A stretch of DNA of 64,000 nt from Psychrobacter sp. 72-O-c (GTDB lineage Bacteria; Pseudomonadota; Gammaproteobacteria; Pseudomonadales; Moraxellaceae): the NCBI RefSeq assembly GCF_904846605.1, contig NZ_CAJHBI010000012.1, forward strand, positions 19,249 to 83,248. Direction: 5' to 3'. Position 1 is the first letter of the stretch; each line of letters starts with the position of its first letter. Under the pieces are notes generated by a model, which worked only from the letters and a program-made list of their open reading frames with translations, was not told the origin of the DNA and did not search any database. A program made the translations under genes and the position numbers. This document shows positions 48,438 to 58,332 of this stretch, in pieces.

Positions 48438-49769
48438 TTAAACACTATACAAGGCCGCCCGCACACCAACGCTGCTGCTGCTATCCGTACGAGAATCACT
48501 GAAGTTGATGTCCCACACGCCCGCACGCGCGCCGTAACCCCAATAGCCACCCGCACGCGGGCACATATCATCGACACGGTTGTTATAAAAACGGTCATGA
48601 CCAAATAGATCTGTGCCGGTAGTAGCGTCAACACCGCCAGTTTGCGGAATGCCTGCACAAGATGCTTGCCACTCTTTTCCAGTCAGGGCACTGGAGAATA
48701 CTTGCTGAGTATCGGAACCTATGTACATACCCTGACTAGTGCCGGTCAATGCGCCGATACTCGTGCCTAGCGACTCATAGTTTTGTGCGATACCAGTCGC
48801 ACCCCATGCATCATTTGCTGCTGTCGCACCACTGGTAAGTGACGCCGCTTTAGCAGAGGTTTTGAGTGCATAAAAATTGCCTGACAACTGAGTTAGACCT
48901 AAGCATATCTCAAACATATTGCCGTTCAGATCAGCCACGCCTGACGCTTGCCCGTTATGCGTGGTTTTGGCAAATAGTGTTGCTGAACCAGTTTTTCCCG
49001 CTTTTAGATAACCAGTTGCAGTATAGTTAACCGTTGCATCATCAACATCACCAAGCGCGTCGTTGTTACAGCCTTTTGGGTAGTTTGCAATGCCTGTTGC
49101 GTCATACCATGCGCAATTATCAATGCTAGTCGCCGCTTGAGCGTGCGCCATACTGAGTAGTGATAATGCACGTTGGATAAAGATGGTGGTAACAAAGAAA
49201 GCACCGCCGCGCGTTTTAACAGCATCAATAGCACCGGCGTATGTGTTCTCCGGCACACCATCCAAGCCGCTAAATGGGGCGTTGGTCGATGCAGACGACA
49301 ATGGGATGCCATTTTTAATTGAGCTTGCTGTTCCCGCGTTATTACTGGCTAAATACTTATCGACAAAGACGCCGTCTTTAAGCTTGCCGTCGTCATAAAA
49401 GGCACGATGTACCGCATAACCCGCTTCGTTAGCTGCTGCCACGTCTGCAAAGTCGTACTTAGACTTAACATCACAAGAGTTTAGACCATACTCAGCATAA
49501 CGGGGGCTATCCGCTCCACCCCAGCGATAATAAAACATAGGAACCCAAACCATTACAGAGTTGTCTGAGTATTGGTAGTTACCGTAGTTTACATCTCCAA
49601 CGGTACGTGTGCCTGTCATTTCACTCATGCCAAGCGGCAAGTTATCAGTAGTGCCGATACCGAATGTGGCTGCGCCTTGGATGCCGATATTATTAAGAGT
49701 ACTGTTTACTACAGGTGGTGGTGTTATTGGCCCCGGTAACGGGGCTACGGCTTTCCCGGCACACCCCAT
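48438..49769 (-). CDS. DGR variable target protein (second copy)
   Basis: Identical to 13643..14974, variable residues included, so no diversification has occurred since the duplication. Confidence 0.92.
   Translation of the reverse strand: MGCAGKAVAPLPGPITPPPVVNSTLNNIGIQGAATFGIGTTDNLPLGMSEMTGTRTVGDVNYGNYQYSDNSVMVWVPMFYYRWGGADSPRYAEYGLNSCDVKSKYDFADVAAANEAGYAVHRAFYDDGKLKDGVFVDKYLASNNAGTASSIKNGIPLSSASTNAPFSGLDGVPENTYAGAIDAVKTRGGAFFVTTIFIQRALSLLSMAHAQAATSIDNCAWYDATGIANYPKGCNNDALGDVDDATVNYTATGYLKAGKTGSATLFAKTTHNGQASGVADLNGNMFEICLGLTQLSGNFYALKTSAKAASLTSGATAANDAWGATGIAQNYESLGTSIGALTGTSQGMYIGSDTQQVFSSALTGKEWQASCAGIPQTGGVDATTGTDLFGHDRFYNNRVDDMCPRAGGYWGYGARAGVWDINFSDSRTDSSSSVGVRAALYSV
48455..48568 (-). 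repeat. DGR variable region (second copy)
   Basis: Identical base for base to the VR at 13660..13773. Confidence 0.95.
49730..49757 (-). promoter_or_regulatory. -1 frameshift signal sheath/DGR target (second copy)
   Basis: Identical to 14935..14962: G GGA AAG at 49751..49757, hairpin at 49730..49745. Confidence 0.82.
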
Positions 49770-50302
49770 TCATTATCAATAAGACACAATTCACGGTCGC
49801 CATAGGTATCGCGATAAGCCGTAATTAATTCTTTATCAGTGATTAGTGTGCCATCGATATTACGCGGTGAAGCGTAGACCATGCAGCGACGGCGCTTAGC
49901 GATAGATACCAATTTAAGCACCACTTCTGGCGTGTCAATCTCTGGTGCGCCCAGACGTTTAGGCGTCAAGCCAAAGCGCGATTGGCAGGTCAGTAGCACG
50001 TCCAGTATATTGACATCGAATGCGGCGTCGAATGAGGTGTCAACTCGCAAGATAACGACGGTAGGATTGTGAATATCACGGATGGTTTGTAGGCAGTCGC
50101 CCAATGTGCCTTCGATGCCTGCCTTGTCGATATTATCCTGAGTGATGCCCGTTAATAAGACCGGTGTATCGAGCGGATACATATCAGCGTCAGCGTCAGT
50201 ACTGGTAACGACCAAGCCAATGACGCTGACATTGGCATTGCGCATGGGCAATATGCCTTGAACCAACTCTTGAGCGGTGATGCCGTGGTGAAATGTAGCC
50301 AT
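49745..50302 (-). CDS. FI: Tail sheath gpFI, N-terminal half (second copy)
   Basis: Identical to 14950..15507. Confidence 0.92.
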   Translation of the reverse strand: MATFHHGITAQELVQGILPMRNANVSVIGLVVTSTDADADMYPLDTPVLLTGITQDNIDKAGIEGTLGDCLQTIRDIHNPTVVILRVDTSFDAAFDVNILDVLLTCQSRFGLTPKRLGAPEIDTPEVVLKLVSIAKRRRCMVYASPRNIDGTLITDKELITAYRDTYGDRELCLIDNEWGVPGKP

Positions 50303-50329
50303 AGTATTTTCCTTTGTTAAAAATTGAGG

Positions 50330-51310
50330 TTAAGCGGTGCGTAACCAATGGCCAACGACGCGTGATGGCTGAATATTGTTATGGGGCTGGTCGCCGCCAC
50401 CTGACTCATCTATATAGTCAGGATAAGTTGAACCTGTCGTATCTACCGCCCTATCAGATTCTTGACTTGAGTCATGAGCTATTTGAGTCCGACTTGAAAT
50501 TTTCAAATCATGAGCGTGACTAGCAGACTCAGCAAGGGTTAAGGTATGCTCATTCTCACCAAACTCATTACCTATGGTTTTGTAGTCTGCAGGGTCTGCT
50601 GACTTAGTAGATAACCCAACGAGCGTACGCCCCTCGGCAAAGCGTGCCCACGTACCATAACCATGATGTGTGGCAACGGCGTCGGCATTCGCATGATTAA
50701 TAGTCGTGGTGTAGGTGTCGCCAACCTTGATAGATTTACGGTCTAGCAGTTCAGTCAGTTTTTCATTTAGCTGCTGTAGGGTGTTATCGGTTGAAGTCTT
50801 GGATGCGTATTGGTCGTGTGGATCAGTGTCCGCTAAATGACTGAGCGGCACAAAAGTAGTTCGCGCCCACGATTGAGTAGCAGTAACAACATTGGCATCA
50901 ATAACTAAGTTGACGTCAGGATTATCGATACTAATGACTGCTTTGATGCGATAGTCCACAGCTGCAGTACTGCCAGCGACTGGCTTTTGCACCTCTGGTA
51001 ATTGACCGACCCAAATTAAGTCGCCATCACCATCGATAAGTCCAAGCTCACGAATGAACCAACCACCTTGATTTTGCGGAACAATACAAGTGATTTCATA
51101 TTGCCCCGATTGAGCAGTAGCAGCGACACTTTGCACTGCTGCTTGATAGCGCTTACTGACTAAGACTTGCTCACCCAAGCGCTGACTAAAGTCAACATTG
51201 ATACCTTGGCCAACCGCAAATTCAGCAATGCGTAACGGCGGACTGCCAGCGTTGGCAGCTGCTGCGATTTTCTGTTGGCCAAGTGTGGTAAGTAAGAGCT
51301 GATAGGTCAT
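50330..51310 (-). CDS. Tail fibre/collar protein (second copy)
   Basis: Identical to 15535..16515. Confidence 0.82.
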   Translation of the reverse strand: MTYQLLLTTLGQQKIAAAANAGSPPLRIAEFAVGQGINVDFSQRLGEQVLVSKRYQAAVQSVAATAQSGQYEITCIVPQNQGGWFIRELGLIDGDGDLIWVGQLPEVQKPVAGSTAAVDYRIKAVISIDNPDVNLVIDANVVTATQSWARTTFVPLSHLADTDPHDQYASKTSTDNTLQQLNEKLTELLDRKSIKVGDTYTTTINHANADAVATHHGYGTWARFAEGRTLVGLSTKSADPADYKTIGNEFGENEHTLTLAESASHAHDLKISSRTQIAHDSSQESDRAVDTTGSTYPDYIDESGGGDQPHNNIQPSRVVGHWLRTA

Positions 51311-51365
51311 TATTTAGCCTTTAATAAACAATTATTTTTTAAATATTAATATTATTTTTTATAGC

Positions 51366-51860
51366 CTAGGTCGTTCCACCCCCAGTTCCATAACCATCCT
51401 CTTTCTGAGGTATATCTTCTGTGCCACCACCATTTTCAGGTGCTGCGGGCATTACCAGACGATCGATGGCTGCGCCATCAAATACAATGACGTTGGCTAA
51501 TTTTTTGACAGAGAATAACTCAGACTCATTAGCTGCGATGGCCAAAATGCGCTTGGGCGCGGTGGTGTAGTCCGCGACATGATCTGGCGTCTGTAAAGTA
51601 TAGATATTTAGATTGGTTGCAACGTCACTGACGACTTCAATATGAACGGTGTCAAATCGCGTACGGAGTAGCGCTGGGTTAAATACGACGTCGATATCGG
51701 CACGAGCGACTGTGTCATTGATAATCAAAGCCAAGTGACTGGCGGTAGCAATACCATTGTCTTCAGGCATATCAAAATCAATGACGTATTTACCGGCAGT
51801 ATTAACTTCTGGATTGATAACAGTTTTGGTAAGGCCTTGCGGCTGTGCATCATTTGGCAT
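51366..51860 (-). CDS. Hypothetical tail-associated protein, 164 aa (second copy)
   Basis: Identical to 16571..17065. Confidence 0.7.
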   Translation of the reverse strand: MPNDAQPQGLTKTVINPEVNTAGKYVIDFDMPEDNGIATASHLALIINDTVARADIDVVFNPALLRTRFDTVHIEVVSDVATNLNIYTLQTPDHVADYTTAPKRILAIAANESELFSVKKLANVIVFDGAAIDRLVMPAAPENGGGTEDIPQKEDGYGTGGGTT

Positions 51861-51870
51861 AGTAGTATTC

Positions 51871-52410
51871 CTAGTTATTGGTAGTATTGGTGATTGTGAT
51901 TTCAACACCGACAGCTGGGACAGCATAGGCGGCGATAGTGGCAGTAACGGTCGTACCAAAATAGATGTCGTAATGGGCAGATAAGCGTTTAACCGCATCG
52001 ACAACAGCACGGATCTGGCGAACTGAATCAGTGATAATGCCGTTGGCCGGATTAACCGAAATACTAAAAGTACCCGGCGTACCTTTTGGATTTTTTTCAA
52101 ACCACTCGATGACGCTAGTGTCGTAATTCATAACCGCCAAAGCGCGTTTGACTGCCCCCAGCGTGCCTTTACGTTGATGCACTGCGATAGAGTTTTTTAC
52201 AACGGCCCTCTGGGTCTCAACAGTCCAATTGTCATTCCACTCGTCAACGCTCCAAGCGAATGCCAAAAAAGGTAGATATTCGACAGGGCAGGTATCAGCG
52301 TTCCAAATCTGATTGAACGGCACCGCTATCGACTCAAGACGGGCAGTCAAAGTTGCAAGCTCACGCTCAATCGGACGGCTGTTAGACGGTAATAGTGATA
52401 TATCAGTCAT
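51871..52410 (-). CDS. I: Baseplate gpI (second copy)
   Basis: Identical to 17076..17615. Confidence 0.92.
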   Translation of the reverse strand: MTDISLLPSNSRPIERELATLTARLESIAVPFNQIWNADTCPVEYLPFLAFAWSVDEWNDNWTVETQRAVVKNSIAVHQRKGTLGAVKRALAVMNYDTSVIEWFEKNPKGTPGTFSISVNPANGIITDSVRQIRAVVDAVKRLSAHYDIYFGTTVTATIAAYAVPAVGVEITITNTTNN

Positions 52411-53347
52411 TGCTACTTACCGCCGTAATATTATGATCAGTACAGTGGGCAACCTCTGAGACAGCGACTAATACATCGCTGGCCGGATTGGTCAGTTCAA
52501 TGCGGCTGACACCGGTTACGTCCAATGCACCGATAATTCGACTAGTAGCAATACGATTGCCAGGCTTAAATTCAGCGCGTAGATAACGGCGTAACTCTGC
52601 CATCGCCTGAGACAATATGAGCTGCGGACTAATACCAGACTTCACGTAAATAATTGCGTCAATACGATAGCTTTTAGCCGTTGCGCTGTGTACTCGCACC
52701 AAATCAGTGAGAGGACGCACATCATCAGCACTCAACGCTTGAGTGACATCATCAACGGCGGTCTGGTCAACGCCGACAGTCTTGGTGGCTTGGTCTAATA
52801 CATCACCTTCAATCTGGCCAGACAAATACACATCGACTTCAGTGGGCGCTGGGCTATCGACTGTGGCATTAAACACTTTCGGACTGGCAGACAGCGCGTG
52901 AAACAAATAAGCGCCTGCGCTACCGGCTTTGGTTTCTGCTTCGACTGATAATGCCAAGCGGTCGCGATAAGCGGTGTCATCTTCATAAATAGCAGGGGTC
53001 GGTGGTACAGTCGTATTGTCAGCAACTTGCAAAATCTTACGCTGGACACGGTAATAAGTGACGCCAATATGATCCAAGTCTGAGGCATTGGCATAAGCGA
53101 GCATCAAGCTGCGTGCAGTGCGATTTACCTCACTAACTTTTAAGCTATAACGGTAGGCCAGTACTTCCAGTATTTTATTAATCGGCTCGGACTCTAATGC
53201 CAATGCCGTATGAATAGGGTGGTTGGGCGCGAACTTATCGGCAAATTCTGCTCGAATTGCAATCAGCTCCGCTTCAGGATTAATCGCTTGAATAAGGTTG
53301 GGTAGCGGTAAGCCTTGTAAATTAATAGCGGTAAATACACTGCTCAT
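52403..53347 (-). CDS. J: Baseplate wedge gpJ (second copy)
   Basis: Identical to 17608..18552. Confidence 0.93.
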   Translation of the reverse strand: MSSVFTAINLQGLPLPNLIQAINPEAELIAIRAEFADKFAPNHPIHTALALESEPINKILEVLAYRYSLKVSEVNRTARSLMLAYANASDLDHIGVTYYRVQRKILQVADNTTVPPTPAIYEDDTAYRDRLALSVEAETKAGSAGAYLFHALSASPKVFNATVDSPAPTEVDVYLSGQIEGDVLDQATKTVGVDQTAVDDVTQALSADDVRPLTDLVRVHSATAKSYRIDAIIYVKSGISPQLILSQAMAELRRYLRAEFKPGNRIATSRIIGALDVTGVSRIELTNPASDVLVAVSEVAHCTDHNITAVSSND

Positions 53348-53715
53348 GTCGCGCCTCGCACTAATGATAATGATGTGGTTAACGTGGAGCTGTCCGACCG
53401 GCGCATTTCAATCAAGGTCTCCCAGCCACTATTGATACCGTCATTGATAATAGCCAAAGTCACTTTGCTAACTTTAACCCGTGGCTCCCAGCGGATAAGC
53501 GCAGTAGCCGTAGCGGCCATTAGTCTAAGACGAGTCGCATCATTGGCCGGGGCGTCAATCAAAAAGGGTAGTAAGCTGCCATATTCACGGCGCATCAATC
53601 GTGTGCCAAGTGGCGTGGTTAAGATGTCATGAATAGACTGGCGTAAATGCTCATCAGCATTCAAAAGCGCACCTGAGTTTCGAGACATGCCAGACGCGTG
53701 CATCAAATTACTCAT
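53344..53715 (-). CDS. W: Baseplate wedge gpW (second copy)
   Basis: Identical to 18549..18920. Confidence 0.94.
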   Translation of the reverse strand: MSNLMHASGMSRNSGALLNADEHLRQSIHDILTTPLGTRLMRREYGSLLPFLIDAPANDATRLRLMAATATALIRWEPRVKVSKVTLAIINDGINSGWETLIEMRRSDSSTLTTSLSLVRGAT

Positions 53716-54287
53716 TGAGGAGTGCCCGTACTTGACCCACCAGACTGCACGCCACTATGAGTATGTGTGGTCAAGTCAATACCAGCGGCGGTGACTTCAG
53801 TTGATGCGGTAATCGTCTTGCTACAATTAATAGCGCCATCGACTTGCAGGTCGCCTGTTAATACTGTGTTTGGCGTATCCAATACCATGCTGGTCGCCGC
53901 TTGGTTGGTAATTTGGCTGATATGCATCGTGAGCTGGCTGTTAGCCACATCAATACTGCAAAAGTCAGTGTCGTTATAGCGGATGCGGATCTCATTGGGG
54001 TCTGTACTCGGACTTGGATTGTGGTCACTGTATAAACTAATAACAGGGATAGCATTGGCAAGTTCACCGCTGGGTGACACGAGCAAGTACTGCTCACCAA
54101 TACTTGGACAGCGCCATACACTCACTTGCCCAGCGGCTATCGATGGAATATTTATCCAATCGGTCTCATTGTCACCAACCGCCAAGCGCATCAAGGCACT
54201 GTCAGCATCAATATGCGTAACAGTGCCAATGGTGGCGATATTATGTAGGCGTCTTTGGGATTCTGCATTCATGCGTATAGTCTGCAT
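53712..54287 (-). CDS. V: Baseplate spike gpV (second copy)
   Basis: Identical to 18917..19492, with the C-terminal H-x-H iron motif. Confidence 0.93.
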   Translation of the reverse strand: MQTIRMNAESQRRLHNIATIGTVTHIDADSALMRLAVGDNETDWINIPSIAAGQVSVWRCPSIGEQYLLVSPSGELANAIPVISLYSDHNPSPSTDPNEIRIRYNDTDFCSIDVANSQLTMHISQITNQAATSMVLDTPNTVLTGDLQVDGAINCSKTITASTEVTAAGIDLTTHTHSGVQSGGSSTGTPQ

Positions 54288-54315
54288 GGACGTTGCTGAC
54301 AGTGCATCTAATCGT

Positions 54316-54340
54316 TAACCGTAAAGCGGTTTTACGGTTA
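54316..54340. promoter_or_regulatory. Late palindrome upstream of V (second copy)
   Basis: Same 25 bp as 19521..19545. Confidence 0.6.
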
Positions 54341-54366
54341 ATAAAAAAGCCCGCACAAGGCGGGTT
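54341..54366 (-). terminator. Terminator of the O-to-S operon (second copy)
   Basis: Identical to 19546..19571. Confidence 0.8.
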
Positions 54367-54390
54367 GAGGAAAGTGGTTGGCGTCAGTCA

Positions 54391-54570
54391 TCAAAGCTTT
54401 TTAATAATATCTACCACAAAAAGCTCACCTTCGAAAAGCGTACCATGCTCAAACTCATCACCATCTGGCTCACTGTCACACCAGTCCGAAAAATCATTGA
54501 GTCTATCAACAGCGACATAGTAGTTATTGCCTTCGTTGTCTGTAGTAATTACCACGTTTTTGGCTATCAT
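54391..54570 (-). CDS. Small acidic late protein, 59 aa (second copy)
   Basis: Identical to 19596..19775. Confidence 0.6.
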   Translation of the reverse strand: MIAKNVVITTDNEGNNYYVAVDRLNDFSDWCDSEPDGDEFEHGTLFEGELFVVDIIKKL

Positions 54571-54578
54571 AATCAACC

Positions 54579-55019
54579 TCATTCATTCAATAAGAAGTCT
54601 TTAATCTCACTGATAATAAGTTTTTTATCATCATCTGACCAACCCACAGTTTCGCGGATAGGGTAGCGGGTGGCTTTGGAATCCTCGGAAGGCTTAATCG
54701 TCTTACCGTATTGATGGACGGCCATCACTTCAGCAGTACGTCCAGAAAAACCAACTTCAGCATGATTACTACTATAGGCAGTCTTAATCATTTTAGGTAA
54801 GCGCTTGAACATTGCACCCTGGCGAATGCTGCCAGCTTGATTTCTTTTACGAGGCGTAAACTTACGACCGTCAGGATCCTTTTGTGCTTTGATTCTACGC
54901 TTCATTTGCATGCGTAGTTTGGTTGATAGGCGTCGGTTGAGCTTTCGCTTTTGACCAGAGTCGAGTTGCTGGTCAATGCGGTCTAGCCAAGGCGCTAATT
55001 CGTCAAAGTTATCATTCAT
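54579..55019 (-). CDS. S: Tail completion gpS (second copy)
   Basis: Identical to 19784..20224. Confidence 0.92.
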   Translation of the reverse strand: MNDNFDELAPWLDRIDQQLDSGQKRKLNRRLSTKLRMQMKRRIKAQKDPDGRKFTPRKRNQAGSIRQGAMFKRLPKMIKTAYSSNHAEVGFSGRTAEVMAVHQYGKTIKPSEDSKATRYPIRETVGWSDDDKKLIISEIKDFLLNE

Positions 55020-55423
55020 GGCACGGCCGAATCAGCGACATCTTGAGTCACCCAATCACCAAACGCATCCGACCATATTTTAGGGGGACATAGATTGTAA
55101 TCACCGCTAACATTAATAACCAGCTTGTCCATCAAGCCAATATCAATAGTCATGTCATAAGTTTCAGCGTCAATGACTTCACAATCAAAATTCAGATCTG
55201 GTACCGGATAGCCTTTGGACTCAAACCATTTCCGAATATACGTCAATAAGCTAAACGGATCACCATCGCGGCAATCGATAAACAAAAAGCGAGCGACATA
55301 ATTAATGTCACCGCTATTGGCTGGCAGCTCTCCATTTACCAAAAAAAGATGCGCCTTTTCAGGATTGATCTGAGACTCAAACTTGACGAGTAGATCATCT
55401 TTTAATTGCTGAAGGTATTTCAT
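55016..55423 (-). CDS. R: Tail completion gpR (second copy)
   Basis: Identical to 20221..20628. Confidence 0.9.
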   Translation of the reverse strand: MKYLQQLKDDLLVKFESQINPEKAHLFLVNGELPANSGDINYVARFLFIDCRDGDPFSLLTYIRKWFESKGYPVPDLNFDCEVIDAETYDMTIDIGLMDKLVINVSGDYNLCPPKIWSDAFGDWVTQDVADSAVP

Positions 55424-56010
55424 CTATGTCTAGCCTCAGCAGCTTCAAGTCTGCCATGATAATTAGACTTATAATAATTAGGACCGTTGTAGCCACGAGC
55501 GAAACCTTTCCAGTCACGGCGTTGTAATTCGTCAACTAATCCGAAATGCTCAATATACCGGCACATAGCTTCTAATTGCTTGGCTTCAGATTCATACATG
55601 TCATTAATAAAGTCCTGCAATGATGGATAACCAAGCTCTTTCCACCAATAACCCATGACTTGACCAACGCCCCAACTGCACGCTTCAAGAGCACTATCAC
55701 GATGATATTTTGAAGCATCTGCCAGACGTGTTGTTTGCTCACTATAAAATCCATAACCACCGGCAACGGTAGGTCTTGACCAACAGAGATCAGGTCGCTC
55801 TTTCATAGCGCGGCGACGGGCCGTGTAATAGTAATGTTCACCTAACCGTTCATAAAAAACATGGCGCTCAAATAAAATGGTTGGCGTACCGTCTGCATTA
55901 AAACCATTATCTCGGCCTTCAACTTCATTTACGGCCTTTAGAGCAGATGGGCTTACCCCTAAATCTTTGGCGGCGGTGGCAATATCAGCATTACTTAAAT
56001 TTTTGCTCAC
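55420..56010 (-). CDS. Muramidase endolysin (second copy)
   Basis: Identical to 20625..21215, GTG start. Confidence 0.88.
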   Translation of the reverse strand: MSKNLSNADIATAAKDLGVSPSALKAVNEVEGRDNGFNADGTPTILFERHVFYERLGEHYYYTARRRAMKERPDLCWSRPTVAGGYGFYSEQTTRLADASKYHRDSALEACSWGVGQVMGYWWKELGYPSLQDFINDMYESEAKQLEAMCRYIEHFGLVDELQRRDWKGFARGYNGPNYYKSNYHGRLEAAEARHR

Positions 56011-56011
56011 A

Positions 56012-56341
56012 TCAATCTCCTCGTTTAAAAATATTCTGTAGCCGATCATTAAAATAACGGTCGCGGGTCTTTTTACCGTCTTTGCCAAGTAAATGCCATG
56101 ACAAAAACATGGCAGCGACAAGTGCTAGGCAGCCAAACCGAATAAACATATAACGGGTCGGTAAGGCAGAACCGATAACGCTAGTATCGTATGCCAAATA
56201 AACAAAACAAACCAGCGCATAACAAGCCAAGACGCGAAACGCCCACCAGCCCACACTGTCGTAACAGCGCGTACGCATAAGCATCCAAGTCAGCATGAGC
56301 GCTGCGATTATCATAGATAATACGTTGAATATAACGATCAT
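56012..56341 (-). CDS. Holin-like membrane protein, 109 aa (second copy)
   Basis: Identical to 21217..21546. Confidence 0.7.
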   Translation of the reverse strand: MIVIFNVLSMIIAALMLTWMLMRTRCYDSVGWWAFRVLACYALVCFVYLAYDTSVIGSALPTRYMFIRFGCLALVAAMFLSWHLLGKDGKKTRDRYFNDRLQNIFKRGD

Positions 56342-56802
56342 TTACTGCCTCCAAATAATCGGCCAATCAAATTCGTTAGAATTGCTTGAACGGGTTCAGA
56401 TTGAACAACAGACACGACCAAGCGTAATAAGAAATAGCCGATACCAGCCCATAAAAAGCTAGCGAATAAGACAACATCATCACTACTGTCTATATAACCC
56501 ATAATCTCAAGACTACCCCGGGTAAAAAACAAACCAGCCCCGAATCCAAGTAGGATATGGCCAATGCTAGTAGCGGACGGTGGAAACTTCTTATCTTCAC
56601 CAAAAGCCAAAAAACTGCCTATTGCACCAATGATGGTAGCGAATAACATCGATGGGGTAATAAAAGGTAGGGCGGCATACATTGGGCTGTCAGCATTGGC
56701 GTTAGAGATGGTTAATAGCATCCAAATAACTAAGGCAGCCAGCCACCCAAGGGCGCAGCCGATACGTTCAAGCCATACTTTTTTGTTAAACGGATTTATC
56801 AT
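56338..56802 (-). CDS. Holin-like membrane protein, 154 aa (second copy)
   Basis: Identical to 21543..22007. Confidence 0.7.
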   Translation of the reverse strand: MINPFNKKVWLERIGCALGWLAALVIWMLLTISNANADSPMYAALPFITPSMLFATIIGAIGSFLAFGEDKKFPPSATSIGHILLGFGAGLFFTRGSLEIMGYIDSSDDVVLFASFLWAGIGYFLLRLVVSVVQSEPVQAILTNLIGRLFGGSK

Positions 56803-56803
56803 T

Positions 56804-57028
56804 TTAATCCCATAATTTTATAGATGGCGCGGCAGCCGTAGCATTGTCATCAGGCAATACAATGACAGCACGATGGGGCAGCAGGGCAACCGGAGAATAA
56901 TCGGGGTTGCTCTCAATGAGTTTGGGTAAAATATCTGTTGATCGACTGGCATAGACACGATGAGCAATAGCGTCGAGCGTGTCGTTTTGTACCGCTAGGA
57001 TAGTGCGTTGATAATCTAGATTGCTCAT
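56804..57028 (-). CDS. X: Tail protein gpX (second copy)
   Basis: Identical to 22009..22233. Confidence 0.9.
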   Translation of the reverse strand: MSNLDYQRTILAVQNDTLDAIAHRVYASRSTDILPKLIESNPDYSPVALLPHRAVIVLPDDNATAAAPSIKLWD

Positions 57029-57465
57029 ATTAGCTTCACGCGATTTCGGCGACGGCCGGTTATATCTGCGATGCAATGACTAACGATGCGGCGGAGTCGA
57101 TCTGACTTACTAAGCTGAGATTCACCACGAATAGCGCCCTGACTGGTCGTATCGTAGTCAATGTAATTATCGGCAATTAGTGCAGCGGCCTCATTCATGA
57201 TGGCACGCTTATAAGTGCGATTAAAAACATCTGGCTTAGTACGACTAACAGACATATGACGCTGTAAAGTCAATAGACTAAAAAAGGTAGCAGGTAAGTC
57301 ACCGTTGACCGTGTCATAAGCGTCACTGATATAACCAGCGATACGTTCAGCGCCAAGCGTCTTATCTATACGCATAAGCTGCACCATGTCATCAGTTCCG
57401 ACAGATGGCAGATGCCCATAAGGGTTAGGGACGTTTTGCGCTTGGACTTGTTGATTGATCAACAT
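57025..57465 (-). CDS. L: Head completion gpL (second copy)
   Basis: Identical to 22230..22670. Confidence 0.9.
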   Translation of the reverse strand: MLINQQVQAQNVPNPYGHLPSVGTDDMVQLMRIDKTLGAERIAGYISDAYDTVNGDLPATFFSLLTLQRHMSVSRTKPDVFNRTYKRAIMNEAAALIADNYIDYDTTSQGAIRGESQLSKSDRLRRIVSHCIADITGRRRNRVKLI

Positions 57466-57575
57466 GACAATACCTGCAAAATAAATGAAAAGCGGTAGTC
57501 ACTTCGTTGGCGTTGCTATGATGCGATCAGCAAACAGCATTGACAAAGTAGTGAGCCGCTTCCCGGGTGGGGACG

Positions 57576-58328
57576 TTACTCTCCAGCTTTGAGGAGCTGG
57601 GCGAGGTCTTTTTTGCAGCCAACAGCGTTATCAAGCTTAATTGCAGTTTCATAAGCAGTGATAGCATCAGCAGGCTTAGCATCTTTTAAGCTGTCACCAA
57701 GGACACGATAAATCTTAGCGCGAACTTGGTCTGGCATATCTTGGTCAGTAGTATTGTTAACAGCACGTTGGATTAATTCCGCGTGAACACCTAAGTCTCC
57801 TTCGACGTTTTGCAACATCTCGTCACTTAGTTGCTCCACAAAAACAGTGGCCACATCACGCTTGAAGGGTTCAGGCATCACAAAATCGTTCAGCAAAGCA
57901 TAGTCAGCAATACTGATAGCGACTTCGAATTCATGAGTGTCTAAACACCAAATCATTAGCTTAACCAGCATGTCATCTTGAGCGCCAACGCCTTCAGCGA
58001 TAGTACCTTCAATCCAAGGGATATAGCTGGGCAATAGCTCAGCTTTCAGCTCTGTTTTATGGCTAATAGATTGAATGTTGGACAAGTTCTCAAAGTCATT
58101 CCAGAACTTTAAGGCGATACCGCCGATATTTCCGGGCGCGGCATCAGGGTCGGCATCAGCATTAGTATTGGACTGTGCATCAGAGACTGGTGTGGTCTGA
58201 CTAACCATAGTATTGCCTTGACGACGACCTAGCACTTGTGCAGATAAGCGCGGGTCATTATTAGCAGCAGCCGCTTTTTTGGCTGCTTGCGTACGAACAA
58301 AGTGATCACGTAAAAAATTTGACTTCAT
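57576..58328 (-). CDS. M: Terminase small subunit gpM (second copy)
   Basis: Identical to 22781..23533. Confidence 0.92.
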   Translation of the reverse strand: MKSNFLRDHFVRTQAAKKAAAANNDPRLSAQVLGRRQGNTMVSQTTPVSDAQSNTNADADPDAAPGNIGGIALKFWNDFENLSNIQSISHKTELKAELLPSYIPWIEGTIAEGVGAQDDMLVKLMIWCLDTHEFEVAISIADYALLNDFVMPEPFKRDVATVFVEQLSDEMLQNVEGDLGVHAELIQRAVNNTTDQDMPDQVRAKIYRVLGDSLKDAKPADAITAYETAIKLDNAVGCKKDLAQLLKAGE

Positions 58329-58332
58329 AGAA